DNA from: Apostichopus japonicus
Lineage: Eukaryota > Echinodermata > Holothuroidea > Aspidochirotida > Stichopodidae
Assembly (NCBI RefSeq): GCF_037975245.1
Contig: NC_092576.1
Location: 32,776,611-32,840,610 of the forward strand
Direction of reading: 5' to 3'
Length of the DNA: 64,000 bases
A program made the translations under genes and the position numbers. Each line of letters begins with the position of its first letter. The first letter of the stretch is position 1. Of this stretch, positions 24,339 through 33,766 are shown one piece after another. Below the pieces are notes generated by a model. It did no database searches. It saw nothing but the letters and a program-made list of their open reading frames with translations, and was not told the DNA's origin.

Positions 24339-24867
24339 GTATGTTATAGACTGTGCCTCGTGTATCATGGGGAGTAGATTGTTTTGTTCATGCGGAGGAG
24401 TCGGTTGGCTTAAGGTGTGTTTAACCAACCTTAATGTTACGGGGATATTTACCTACTTTTCTTGAACGTCTAAGATAATATTTCGCATAACTTTACCGAT
24501 CCTTTACTGACTTACCTAATTAATTCTAGAGTGGAGCCAAAATAGTTTACTCCATGAAAAGTTTTTTGGAAACGTTCCAAAAAAGTTAAGGGTAAACACT
24601 GCAGTTGTAAACTGATGTACGTATAGTGCACGCTGTTCATTGTAAGGCAGTCTAGAAACGGGGCTTTGCCGAAAATAGTTTGTTTCATAATATCGACAGT
24701 TTTGTTGTAACTTTTTAAAGATTATAAAACAGATTTAATCTCTTTTCATTTTATCACGTAATATAGCTTCTCTAACTTGTCATTTTAAATTTTCATCAGT
24801 TTCCGTTTCATGACATTACAATTTAAGTTAATAAAGTTGTCAGTATTTTTTCGCTAATAACATTACT

Positions 24868-25043
24868 GTATTCCATGGATACCTTATAACTGCGTCACAA
24901 ATTTAGCGGTATAGGCTAGATTCCCCAATTGACTTAGTGTGCTGTTAGGCAACCATGTGGTCGAAGATAACAGCAATACTGAAAGTATTCCATGGATATC
25001 TTATAACTGCGTCACAAATTCAGCAGTATAGGTTAGATTTCCC
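24868..25043. repeat. Direct duplication of a 58-60 bp block
   Basis: GTATTCCATGGATACCTTAT and what follows at 24868-24928 recurs at 24986-25043 with a few substitutions. The unit between them contains the ACCATGTGGTCGAAGATAAC segment that is also found upstream of the 17.4-kb duplicated segment. Confidence 0.7.
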
Positions 25044-26301
25044 CCATTGTCCAGCAATGCATTTTCACTCGGCCTATAGACTGTCAGTGTCTGATCGACT
25101 GTTGTTACAACACCGTACAAAATGCATTGCACCGACATTTAGCCACAAGTCTCATTTGTTTTCTGGGTACATCATTAGAGACTAACGTTAGGTGACTTAT
25201 TAGTGAACAGATTTTTTCTAACGATGTTGTAAAGTTAATATTTCGCGCATGTTTTTAAATTCATGTTTGGTTTGGGTGTTATTCAGAAACTATTTAATTA
25301 AATTGACTTTCGTTTTTAATGAAATATAATTTAGGCTCAATAATTCTTCAAAGCCTTCATTTTTTTTGGGTCGTCCGAAGGACTACCAAGCACACAACAT
25401 TTTGAAAGATTTGGTAGTCCCACGTAATTTCTAGTCGTCACGGACGACCGGACGACCGTGAAAGTCCTACACTGGTTATATATGCCGAGCCGATATGTGG
25501 TATCAGGTTGCTCCACCACAAGTAAAGACGGATTTCTACTGCAAGCTTTTCCAAAAGATGTCAGAAATCAAAGAATTTGAACACAACTCGCTCAAAACAC
25601 TACACATACACAACGTTACGATTGCCTGTAGGCCTATACTGTTGCCAAATTACTTGTTATAACCATAGCCTAGGCCTCCTTGATACAGCAAATGACGATT
25701 TTTTTTTGGGGTTACCTAATATTTTGCACAAAACTTAAAGCCAGTTGGTTTAAGAACAATCAATACTAGATCTGCAAGTTTTTTTGGGTGGTAAAACTAG
25801 CGTTGTGTTGTGATTTTACGTAACAGTTGGATGATACAATTACACAGGCTAGCTTGTTATACCAGGGAGCTGCTACTCTAACCCTGGTTATACAACGTCT
25901 ATTAGTTAGGTCTAGACCCCATGTTACCACTACTACAGTAGTACTATATAGGGTTGCACTGTACAGAATGTCACATTTTCCTTCCACTGTAAGACACAAA
26001 ATTCTAGAAGCTTCGCTACGAAGTTCAGTAGCAGGATCATCGACATTCGAGATAATTTAAATCATATAATGGTCTTAATAAGGGTGGTTTTGTTTATGCT
26101 CAACCGACCAGTTTCGGTTCAGGGTCATCCAACCGTTCTGCTCGGGGACTTCGATCGGCAGCGACGCGTCTCGGCCATCGGGATCGTTTTACAATTCTTC
26201 TGCAAGGGGCTCAATTGATAGGAAAAACACTGATATTATCTTCATCACCCTCGAAAACTATTTCCTCCTCTTCTTCCGCAAGAAAATAATTTTGTCAAAG
26301 C

Positions 26302-26364
26302 TTACGAATGTCCTGAGAGGTGAAGTCCTATTTCCTCGGAATCGGAAGATTTGGGAGAAGACAT
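26302..26364 (-). pseudogene. Short acidic/serine-rich gene start, like that of the 55-60 kb TTAA element
   Basis: The reverse frame begins MSSPKSSDSEEIGLHLSGHS and stops. A second acidic stretch, in another frame downstream, reads AEEEEEIVFEGDEDN. The comparable gene start at 59734 reads MADPEP...SPGSEIGL, followed by an acidic stretch. Both lie just inside the right end of a TTAA element, downstream of a TGACGTCA site (here 26469-26476). Similarity is short, so the link is tentative. Confidence 0.35.
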
Positions 26365-26468
26365 TTTCAATTGATGAGAAGAGTGTTGTGGTTACATACG
26401 TAGTAAACTGTATAACGCCGTATCGGTAAACAGCGGGGAGTCGGCTTTGGCTGAAATGATTTCTTTGA

Positions 26469-26476
26469 TGACGTCA
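26469..26476. promoter_or_regulatory. TGACGTCA (CRE-like palindrome), right end of TTAA element
   Basis: Perfect CREB/ATF palindrome 183 bp inside the right end and about 105 bp upstream of the reverse-strand ATG at 26364. Possible promoter element of the gene the transposon once carried. Inference. Confidence 0.45.
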
Positions 26477-26692
26477 GATGAACTGCGGTGGGCAGCTTTG
26501 CTTTTTTAACGAGTGGCAGCTCGAGAGGTCTCTAGGGATACTTTGACAGCGAATTTCTGGTGTTTGAAGCCGTATTTATGGAAAGTTGTGCATGGGTGGT
26601 GTTGTAGTAATGTAGATAAACCATTCCAAGACATGAACATTTTTCATTTCATAACCTCTTTAAGTGTTACAAGTTCTCATGTGTGCCATTGA

Positions 26693-27295
26693 CTTATTCA
26701 GCATTATTACGAAGCAGTCCGGGACGCAATGCTTTGGCCAGGGACTCAAAATCTTCAAATTGCTTGCGTCCTGCAAACTAGGTCAACGGAACACATAATA
26801 AAACACATTTTTCAATGAACTTCTCTGTTTTATATTTTTTAAAAACACAACTTCTTCTGACAAGAATAAAAAGTTCTCCCACTGCTACATTGAATTTGTT
26901 TTAAAATAAATATATCATAACAATCAATCGCAAGGTACAGTACATGCCCTAAGGATTTCCAAAACTCCATCACGGAGATTTTCATGCTTAATATAGACAA
27001 TGATGCTTTACCAAAATGTCTGTGACTTGATTGGCTAATAGTCCCTACCGATTGTCTGGAGACATTCTTGCATTTGAAGTGCTCAATGAACAAAAAGTAA
27101 GTTGTTTAATAACAATTACTTGCAGCGTTACTTTCCCCTGTGAAGATATAACGATGCTTGTGGTATAGGCTATCATATGTGTGCACTTTAATATAACGTT
27201 AGGCCTTGCTGTCTCATTTTTTTTATGTACATTTTGACAACAATCACTGGTGGTACGAAGATGCACTTTAATTGTTTCTGAGACTATCAGGTAAT
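26693..27295. repeat. Duplicated segment, copy b
   Basis: Diverged second copy of 17420-18030, just outside the right end of the TTAA element. No frame is conserved between copies. Confidence 0.7.
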
Positions 27296-27299
27296 ATTT

Positions 27300-28060
27300 T
27301 AATCATTGTTTTGATCAGAAAATGAGTTGAGACAATCTATGAATTTTGTGGGAAGCTAACATCTCTGGTCCTGAAAAGGATGTTTCATCTCACAGTATGC
27401 TTCTTCTCTCTGCGTTAGGAGTTGCTAATGTAAAATGTGCATTCATACCACAGTAGTTTTGTTGAATTTCTTTTCGCGGTCCAATTGACCACGTGCTAAA
27501 GTTTATTTTGGAGCAACATTCGTGTGTAAACTTCTGTACTTAAGAACATTGAAGTTTGGTTTTTTAATCGACATTGCGTAAAAAGCTATTCACATAGGCC
27601 TACTGTAATTTTCGTACAGATGATTGTTTGCAAAGAGCCCAGGATAAATGTTGGATCAGCTACTATGGAGTTGGGGAGTAGGGAAACAAGGGCGGATGAA
27701 GGAGGGCGCTGGGGGCAAAAATTGTTTGAAACCGCAGGGTGGCGCAAGGAGGAGCGGGGCGGGCCGCCCCTGTCAAACAGGGAAGCTAACTAAGGCACTG
27801 AGCCATCTGCCCTATATAGTGTGTATAACATTCACAAAGTATAGTCAGTGATACCACACTACCCTAGTAACAGTAGGAAATACAATGAACGCAACTGGTG
27901 TTCGATCGGGACGCAAGCTTTTTTTACAGGACGCAAACTTTTTGGGGGGCTTGCGTCTCTGGGATGAATTTTTTTTCTGAAACAACATATTAATGTTATT
28001 GTTTATTAATTTTAGTCATACGTGGAACATTTACACATCGATGTTTCTTTTTTTCTTCAG
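27300..28060 (+). other. Upstream intron or flank of the NLR gene; no feature recognised
   Basis: No recognisable coding segment. A short GGACGCAA/TTGCGTC inverted block lies near 27909-27957. The sequence ends in a strong polypyrimidine tract and acceptor (TTTCTTTTTTTCTTCAG) at 28060, so at least one upstream exon exists outside what I can recognise. Confidence 0.5.
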
Positions 28061-29556
28061 AGAAGAAAATATTTCTGATAGAAGGTCTCAAAAGGACATA
28101 TAAAGTGCAATATGATGCGATTCAACCGCTACCATATGTTAAAGATAGACTTTATTGTGTGGACAAGGTCTTTGTAGAAGGGGGCTTTGAAGTTTGTCTG
28201 GCCCCAGAGCTAACGCGAGGCACCAGAGGATCATGGGAGCGTTTAGAATCTTACAAAAGTATTTATACTGACTTGCGGTTTAAATCCAAGAGACGCATTA
28301 TACAAGGAGAGCCCGGGTATGGTAAGTCGACGTTAACCCTTCAGCTGGCCTATGATTGGTGCAATGACGTATCCAATTCCCCGATAAACAATGTAGAAAT
28401 ACTAATTCTTCTTCGGCTAAGACAACTAGGAAGCACAAATTCTCTGTTTAGGGCGATTAAGTCATTTCTTCTCTTCCAAGAACCCCGTGTTAAACAACAT
28501 GAGATTGCAAAGATCATTCACAGTTGCTCGTCCGTCCACATTATTTTGGATGGATATGACGAGTATCCTGGCAGGGATAGCAATGATAATGATGATGTAC
28601 ACAGGATTATCAAGATGGAACTGTTTGCAGACTTTGATGTCAGCTTAACAACAAGATATCTTCCAGAAAGTCTCAGACAAGAAACTAAGAGAGCCAAACT
28701 AACCGGGTTCGATGACAAAGCTAAGGATGAGTACATCCGCAAGGCTGTAGTAGGTAACAACGATGAGGCAGTGGAAAAAATAAAACAACGGCTCTACGAA
28801 AACTCCATCCTTTCTGATCTTTGTCAGGTACCTCTCATATTTGTGATGTTTGCCCACATGGCTCATGATCAGAGAGACTTCATGAAATTCAAGTCAGTCA
28901 CACAGTTCTTCAAACACATATTTAGATGTTTTTACGAACATCTGAAACAGAAATTTAAAGACAATAGAAACAACGTCATCTATCTTCATGCAATGGAACA
29001 TCATGAGTTAGACAAAATAGCTTTTGAAGGATTAAACAAGGAAAACCAACAATTGTCATGGATTAAGACCGAATTTTGTGAAAGAGTCGGGCCAGAATCT
29101 TATCACCAGTATATTTTAATTGGCATTTTGGTCGAAGAAGATGTAGTGAGCGATGATTCTACTGTAGACAATGTGTTGTTTACAACGGAGGTCCGTTTCT
29201 ATCATAAGCTATTCTGTGAATGGTATGCAGCCCACCACCTTGTCACTCTTCTAAAGAATGCATACGATATCAACGAAACGCTCAGGTTCTTAGATCCAGT
29301 TGATCTTCAGTACCTGTTCAGATTTGCCTGTGGTCTGGATCCTGATGCTGGAAAGATACTGATCAACCATTTGAAGAGATTACCAGGCGGGGATACTTTT
29401 GCCATCCTCTGTATCTTGGAACAAACTGGTGACGTGAAAGAAATTATGGATTCGGTTAAAGAGCTCTGCTCGCGTGACGTTAAGATAAAAAGAGGTGACA
29501 GCGCTCTTCTTCAAAGATCAACGACACAGTTGCTGGAGATTGCATCTAACAATGAT
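28061..29556 (+). CDS. NLR-type NACHT domain exon (first recognised exon), ending in module A0
   Basis: Large exon encoding the NTPase core of a NOD-like receptor, a cytosolic immune sensor class. It opens after the acceptor at 28060 with two bases completing a codon, so an upstream exon is required. Residue numbers count from 28105. Walker A is GEPGYGKST (68-76). Walker B is IILDGYDE (146-153). The sensor-like VSLTTRY is at 179-185. LCQVPLIFVMFAHM (239-252) and RFYHKLFCEWYAAHHL (364-379) match the conserved helical and winged-helix parts of NACHT proteins. The pre-NACHT linker YKVQYDAIQPLPYVKD fits metazoan NLRs. The last 40 codons (KEIMDS... to ASNND) are the first copy of a module that is a separate exon further on. 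The donor GTAAGT follows at 29557. Reading through the donor gives only 12 extra codons. No frameshift or stop, so it looks functional. Confidence 0.93.
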
Positions 29557-30560
29557 GTAAGTTGGCTAATAACAAACAGTCTCTCATAATTTAAAGAAGA
29601 GAGTAACCTAAATAACCAAGTTTTTCTTTTCTGCATATCTGAACAAAAAATGGGCATTTCGTACTGTAGAGAGACCTTGTATCAAAGGCTTCGAGTGTAT
29701 TGTAACTTTTCTTTCTAATGATGGAAATGATAGCGCAGTGAATTGACTTTGATAAATTAGTCAATTTGTTGTAGTTATACATTCAAAAGTTCTGAAACAA
29801 TGTAACAAATGTCGTACTCATACCCAGTCTGATCATTGAAAACCATGCAATATATGTCAATGAGTGTTTAGGTTATTTTTTACTACACCTAAGGTAGGAA
29901 CTGTTTACTATTTTTATAATGTTGTTTTTCTTTATTCGCAAGTCCATTGACAGTCATTGAAAAGTGTATGATTTAAACCGCTTTAATATTTAATAGATTG
30001 AAAGAAGTAGGATGGTTTTCCTAGCTAATGAATAAACAGCGGTTTTTCCAGGAAAATTGCAAAGGTTGTCGTATATTAAAACTGATTAGAAAAATATCTG
30101 CATGTGCCAAATTGCGCTAAAACTCTAGTTCACGTTCATTATTTGACACCAAATCAATCTGATGATGTTGAGAAAATTGAATATATATACTTCAACATAA
30201 AGGCATGACGTGTAAATGCTTTGGAATTTTAGAATGATTTTACGGTTAAGAATATATACCAAGTTCTTCAAGAATTTAAGTAAAAGTTAAACGTGATTGA
30301 AATTAACCTGGAACAGCAAGCCATTTATGTCAGATGAAATTGTTTAATCGTGTAAGTTACTGCTTTAACAGTATGTAACCTCAGTTATCATTACCAACGC
30401 ATTATCAGCAACGGATAATTTCCAATGGGATGGTCAAAACAGTAATTGGGTTATTTTTCTGTAAACATAAAACTACATAATGAAATGTTGAATGTCACGT
30501 GAATGTCATCTCGTACATAAATTTTAACTTCTGAAGCATCCTTTCTTGTCTCCGTCACAG
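29557..30560 (+). other. Intron A0-B1 of the NLR gene
   Basis: AT-rich, no repeat or frame of note. Phase 0, with GTAAGT donor and CCGTCACAG acceptor. Confidence 0.7.
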
Positions 30561-30853
30561 ATTCCAATATCTTGTTTACACCTCGAGTACTCTTCCATCA
30601 AGTTTGAAGGTGACACTATTATACTACACAGCAGGATACCTTTACCAATACTTCCGACTCTAGAAAAGATGCACATAGCTGGAAGTAATGCAAAGGATGG
30701 TGACACGGAGACATTGCCAGGAATAGTTTCCTATAGAAATATATTTCGACGACTTGGTGATGCACAAAGTGCAAATCAGGAGACATTAACAGAAAAGGAT
30801 ATTTTGAATTTGTTTCGCTATGGAATGAAATGTCGACATATAAAGGAGCTGAT
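30561..30853 (+). CDS. NLR repeat module B1
   Basis: A 97-codon exon (plus two bases), phase 0 start, phase 2 end, opening IPISCLHLEYSSIKFEG. It shares the IPI-C-hydrophobic start, IILHS block and LEKMHI-like block with the B exons at 39759, 43540 and 61050. It carries about 29 extra codons (around LPGIVSYRNIFRRLGDAQ) that the other B exons lack. The region probably belongs to the leucine-rich, ligand-facing C-terminal part of the receptor, but I cannot assign a standard LRR type. Donor GTAAGT. Confidence 0.85.
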
Positions 30854-31867
30854 GTAAGTAAAATTCAAGACGTTTACCTTAACGGATGTGGAGAGAGTTT
30901 AAGGTTGTCGCATAAACATTGTAAATTACGTATACAACTGATTCATTCATTTGAGGACGTTCATTTTATGGAGGATGGTTCAGATCATGCTTCTACAGAC
31001 ATACGTATAATGCACATATATTTTGGTCATCAAATTAATTCCTTTACTGAGTGTTGCACCCGTGGCTATTTTTAATGATTTCATTTAGTAGTTAAGTTAA
31101 TAATTTACAAAAAGCTACTAATTTAAAGGAGGTATTATCTCACGAAAATGTTGAACTTCCTAGTTGGCCTATGACGTTACTATAACTTCAAGGACTAATA
31201 ACTTGTGGTCTATAGCTTTATTTATTACTGTTAGGCTAGGTATCTTAAGAACTTCTATGATGAATCACGCAAAGCGGAAGTCATCGTCTTCCCAATTGCT
31301 AGCTTCACTATGAAATATTTTCTGCTACTGTTGGGCACTATCTGTGTCTTACAAGGACATTCTTTATTTATTTGGTCATTGAATCTACTGTTTAATCACA
31401 TAGAAATGTCATTTGTTCCGCAATATTGACGTATGGTTGTAACTTGCAATGTTAGCATATGTGCAATTACAAGTACTTTACTTATAAATATTGCAGGCAA
31501 GTAAAGAAAACTTAGTCTTAGCTGATGTACAGTATATAGTGTTGATGGATAGACAGATTTTGCAGTACAGAAACTTTGCTCCGCCAATCACTAGCAATAG
31601 CTATCAAATAAATAAGACATTAAAGCCCGATCTGAACTACCGCCAGATAGCACGGGATAGCTAATGCATTAACTTCCCATCATCACAGTCTAACAGTAAA
31701 ACAACTCAAGCTAAACATTTAAATCCTATTACTTGTAAGCATATTCTGTCTTAATTTTCATTACGTGCATATTTGCACACACTAACAAAATATCGCAAGT
31801 GGCTGTTTGTATTTAACTGGTTCGTTGGAAGTCATACCAATCACAATCAATCTTTTCTCATTTTCAG

Positions 31868-31944
31868 GTCTAGTCAACTTCAGCTGCCAGCTTCCGTCAC
31901 ACCTGAGGCAATTACACAAATAATGAAGTCTCGTAATATTAGAG
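31868..31944 (+). CDS. NLR repeat module C1
   Basis: 77-bp exon after TTTTCAG, donor GTAAAT. In frame with B1 it reads SSQLQLPASVTPEAITQIMK then SRNIR. Phase 2 in, phase 1 out, like the C exons at 40553, 46097 and 62115. The exon is short, so the call rests on splice sites, phase and module order. Confidence 0.8.
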
Positions 31945-32190
31945 GTAAATAAAAGGGAATGGACATTATTAACTGATTACATTTTTGTTTGTTCATCTCA
32001 TTAAGTAATGTTTACCAACTGAAAACTATCAAGTACGACATATGTAAAGTATACATACCTAAGATACATTCCGGATGAAACATTCAGATGTTAACAAACT
32101 GACTTTCAACAGCATAGAGCAGCGATATGTATTTAGCTATTTATTGTGATACCATAATTTGTATTTCGTTCTCTGTATATTTTCATGTAG

Positions 32191-32249
32191 TTCGTTGGCG
32201 TCCATTCGACATCGACTTTCATTTGGATCTTCAGAATGGTCACTGGGAG
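32191..32249 (+). CDS. NLR repeat module D1
   Basis: 59-bp exon after TTTCATGTAG. In frame it reads VRWRPFDIDFHLDLQNGHWE; donor GTAAGG. Nearly identical in pattern to D2 (41057-41115) and similar to D3/D4, all ending G-WE at a phase-0 border. Confidence 0.87.
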
Positions 32250-32464
32250 GTAAGGGTTTGAGAGCGTTATTTCATCATCTAAGATCCATAACCAATGTTA
32301 TGCAGAAGATATCTTGAGTATATACATGTGTGCATGTTTGTTATTCCTTGCTGAAATGAGTGAGTGACACTTGAGTGTGTGTGCAAGTTTATCAACAAGG
32401 GAATACTTGATGGGAGGTAAGATTTTAGGGGCGTTATTTCGTCATCTAATACCATAACCAATGA
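32244..32464 (+). repeat. Tandem duplication (about 166 bp) including the end of exon D1
   Basis: The sequence from the last bases of D1 (TGGGAGGTAAG) through CATAACCAATG (32244-32298) recurs at 32410-32464. The second copy therefore carries a spare GGGAG|GTAAGA donor without an exon in front. Confidence 0.7.
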
Positions 32465-32479
32465 TTCATATTTTGAGTA

Positions 32480-32502
32480 CATATATATATATATATATAT
32501 AT
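32480..32502. repeat. (AT)n microsatellite
   Basis: Short pure AT repeat just before the GIY-YIG fragment at 32.5-33.1 kb. A second AT repeat lies on the other side of that fragment. Confidence 0.9.
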
Positions 32503-32533
32503 CACTTAATATACATAACTAAAATACCATCAT

Positions 32534-32585
32534 ACTGCTACTCAGGGTTTCACGGGTACGGCTTGCGTACCGATCATCAGGCAAC
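32534..32585 (-). ncRNA. Hammerhead ribozyme-like motif, 3' end of GIY-YIG fragment
   Basis: Reverse strand: CTGATGA (32574-32580), stem II GGTACG/CGTACC with a CAAGC loop, then GAA. Stem III is AC/GT and a GTA cleavage triplet follows. Stem I pairs GTTGC with GCAGT (two wobbles). All core nucleotides of the CUGANGA...GAA consensus are present, with two or three unpaired bases beside stem II. Activity not shown. Confidence 0.65.
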
Positions 32586-33045
32586 TGAACTGGTTAACAA
32601 AGGCCATCTCGGTTTCAGTCGTGTGTGTTTACGGTTGCCATGGTGAAAGCGTGATAACAGCTCTGATATTTTGTAAATGCATCTGTCCTTCGACGGTACT
32701 ATGGCCAGCTTCTCTTCCATGCATAGATTGCATGCTCCTGATTCGCGTTGGTGTGTGTCGGATTGCTTCAATATGTTCCATTCAATAGTATTATCACTCC
32801 CCTTACTTTTCAATGCCCAGATATGCTTGGAAAGTTCTGTCTCCTTTTCATATTTTTTGTTGCGAAACGACTTTGTGTGGTTGCGGTACCTAGATTTAAA
32901 ATCGCCCCCGGTGAGCCCAACGTATGACCACGAATCGGGACCGGAAGTGACGGTGGCTTCGTACACAATTGAATTGGCTAAGCACTCTCCATGCAGAGGG
33001 TAGGCTCCTTTATCTCTGCAGTTGCAAGTTTTCCCGCATTATTCT
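32577..33045 (-). pseudogene. GIY-YIG endonuclease fragment of a Penelope-type element
   Basis: Reverse frame whose translation starts with a cysteine-rich lead (GKLATAEI / CNCRDKGAYPLHGECL in overlapping frames, about 33,045-32,990). It continues IVYEATVTSGPDSWSYVGLT, then FKSRYRNHTKSFRNKKY, TELSKHIWALK and ACNLCMEEKLAI. This is the nuclease end of a retroelement type I know from invertebrate genomes, where a CPL-C segment precedes a diverged GIY-YIG (here YEA...SYVGLT). The reverse transcriptase is missing and the tail (after SELLSR) is eroded. It sits in the NLR intron D1-A1, opposite to the gene, between AT repeats at 32480-32502 and 33107-33164. Confidence 0.8.
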
Positions 33046-33106
33046 GGTGTTGTGGGACTTGATGATGGAATCCATGTTTTTCATGCAACTGTAGCTCACT
33101 TTCATC

Positions 33107-33108
33107 GT

Positions 33109-33164
<56 letters not shown>
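33107..33164. repeat. (AT)n microsatellite
   Basis: About 58 bp of AT repeat with one interruption, at the 5' border of the GIY-YIG fragment. Confidence 0.95.
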
Positions 33165-33166
<2 letters not shown>

Positions 33167-33561
33167 TAATATGTTAAGATTCCTTGCAAATAAGGCAATA
33201 TCCATACATTGGCAATAAAACATTAACAAACAATACAATTCACTTCACATCATTAGTGAAAGTTGGACATATATCAAACTAGAGAACGGAGCAAATGCAA
33301 TGAGATCAAAGCGGATGAGATGAAAAGTCATTGTGCTCATAACATGTGAGTGAGTTGTAGTATTACATAACATTTTGCTTATTATGACAATGGCAAGTTT
33401 AGAATTAGAAGCAACATATATACAAATTTTGTGCTTTCTGTGCATACTGCAATAAGATGACTGAACCCATATACTGTTTAAATAATAACATCTCTGTAAT
33501 TTTGAAATGAAAAGTACTGGCAACAAGTTCCACAATATTATATTAAATAAGTTTTGTTCAG

Positions 33562-33766
33562 TCTGTAAATATATTATTAAATGTAATCTTACAGACTTAC
33601 AAAAAGTATATAAAATATTTCTGAAACATGTTGCCAGTAACGTGGACTGTAAAATGACAGATTATTTACGTTTATTATCTCCGGCTATGTTAGGACCTGT
33701 GACAACACCCTCTGTTAACATCGAGGATCTTCATTCAGTAACTATTCATTACTTTAAGCTCGCAAG
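33562..33766 (+). other. Possible extra exon in NLR intron, unidentified
   Basis: An open segment framed by GTTTTGTTCAG and CGCAAG|GTGAAT, reading VCKYIIKCNLTDLQKVYKIF at its start. It shows no similarity to modules A-D, and its start phase does not fit after D1. It is kept only as a weak candidate. The surrounding intron (33,170-36,386) otherwise shows nothing I can name. Confidence 0.2.

Larger units (their letters stand above)
16708..26659. mobile_element. TTAA-flanked composite DNA element, 10 kb with nested insertions
   Basis: Ends AGAGGCTATGAAATGGAAAA (from 16708) and, in complement at the right, AGAGGTTATGAAATGAAAAA (to 26659) are both bordered by TTAA (16704-16707, 26660-26663). TTAA duplication is typical of the piggyBac and Kolobok superfamilies; AG-starting ends fit Kolobok better, but no transposase is visible. 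The ends resemble those of the element at 55216-60075. A TGACGTCA palindrome lies 173 bp inside the left end and 183 bp inside the right end. Later insertions account for much of the length: a Penelope-like fragment (18.25-19.2 kb) and a 4.7-kb element (19670-24338). A small reverse-strand frame (26302-26364) resembles the start of the gene in the 55-60 kb element. Confidence 0.65.
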
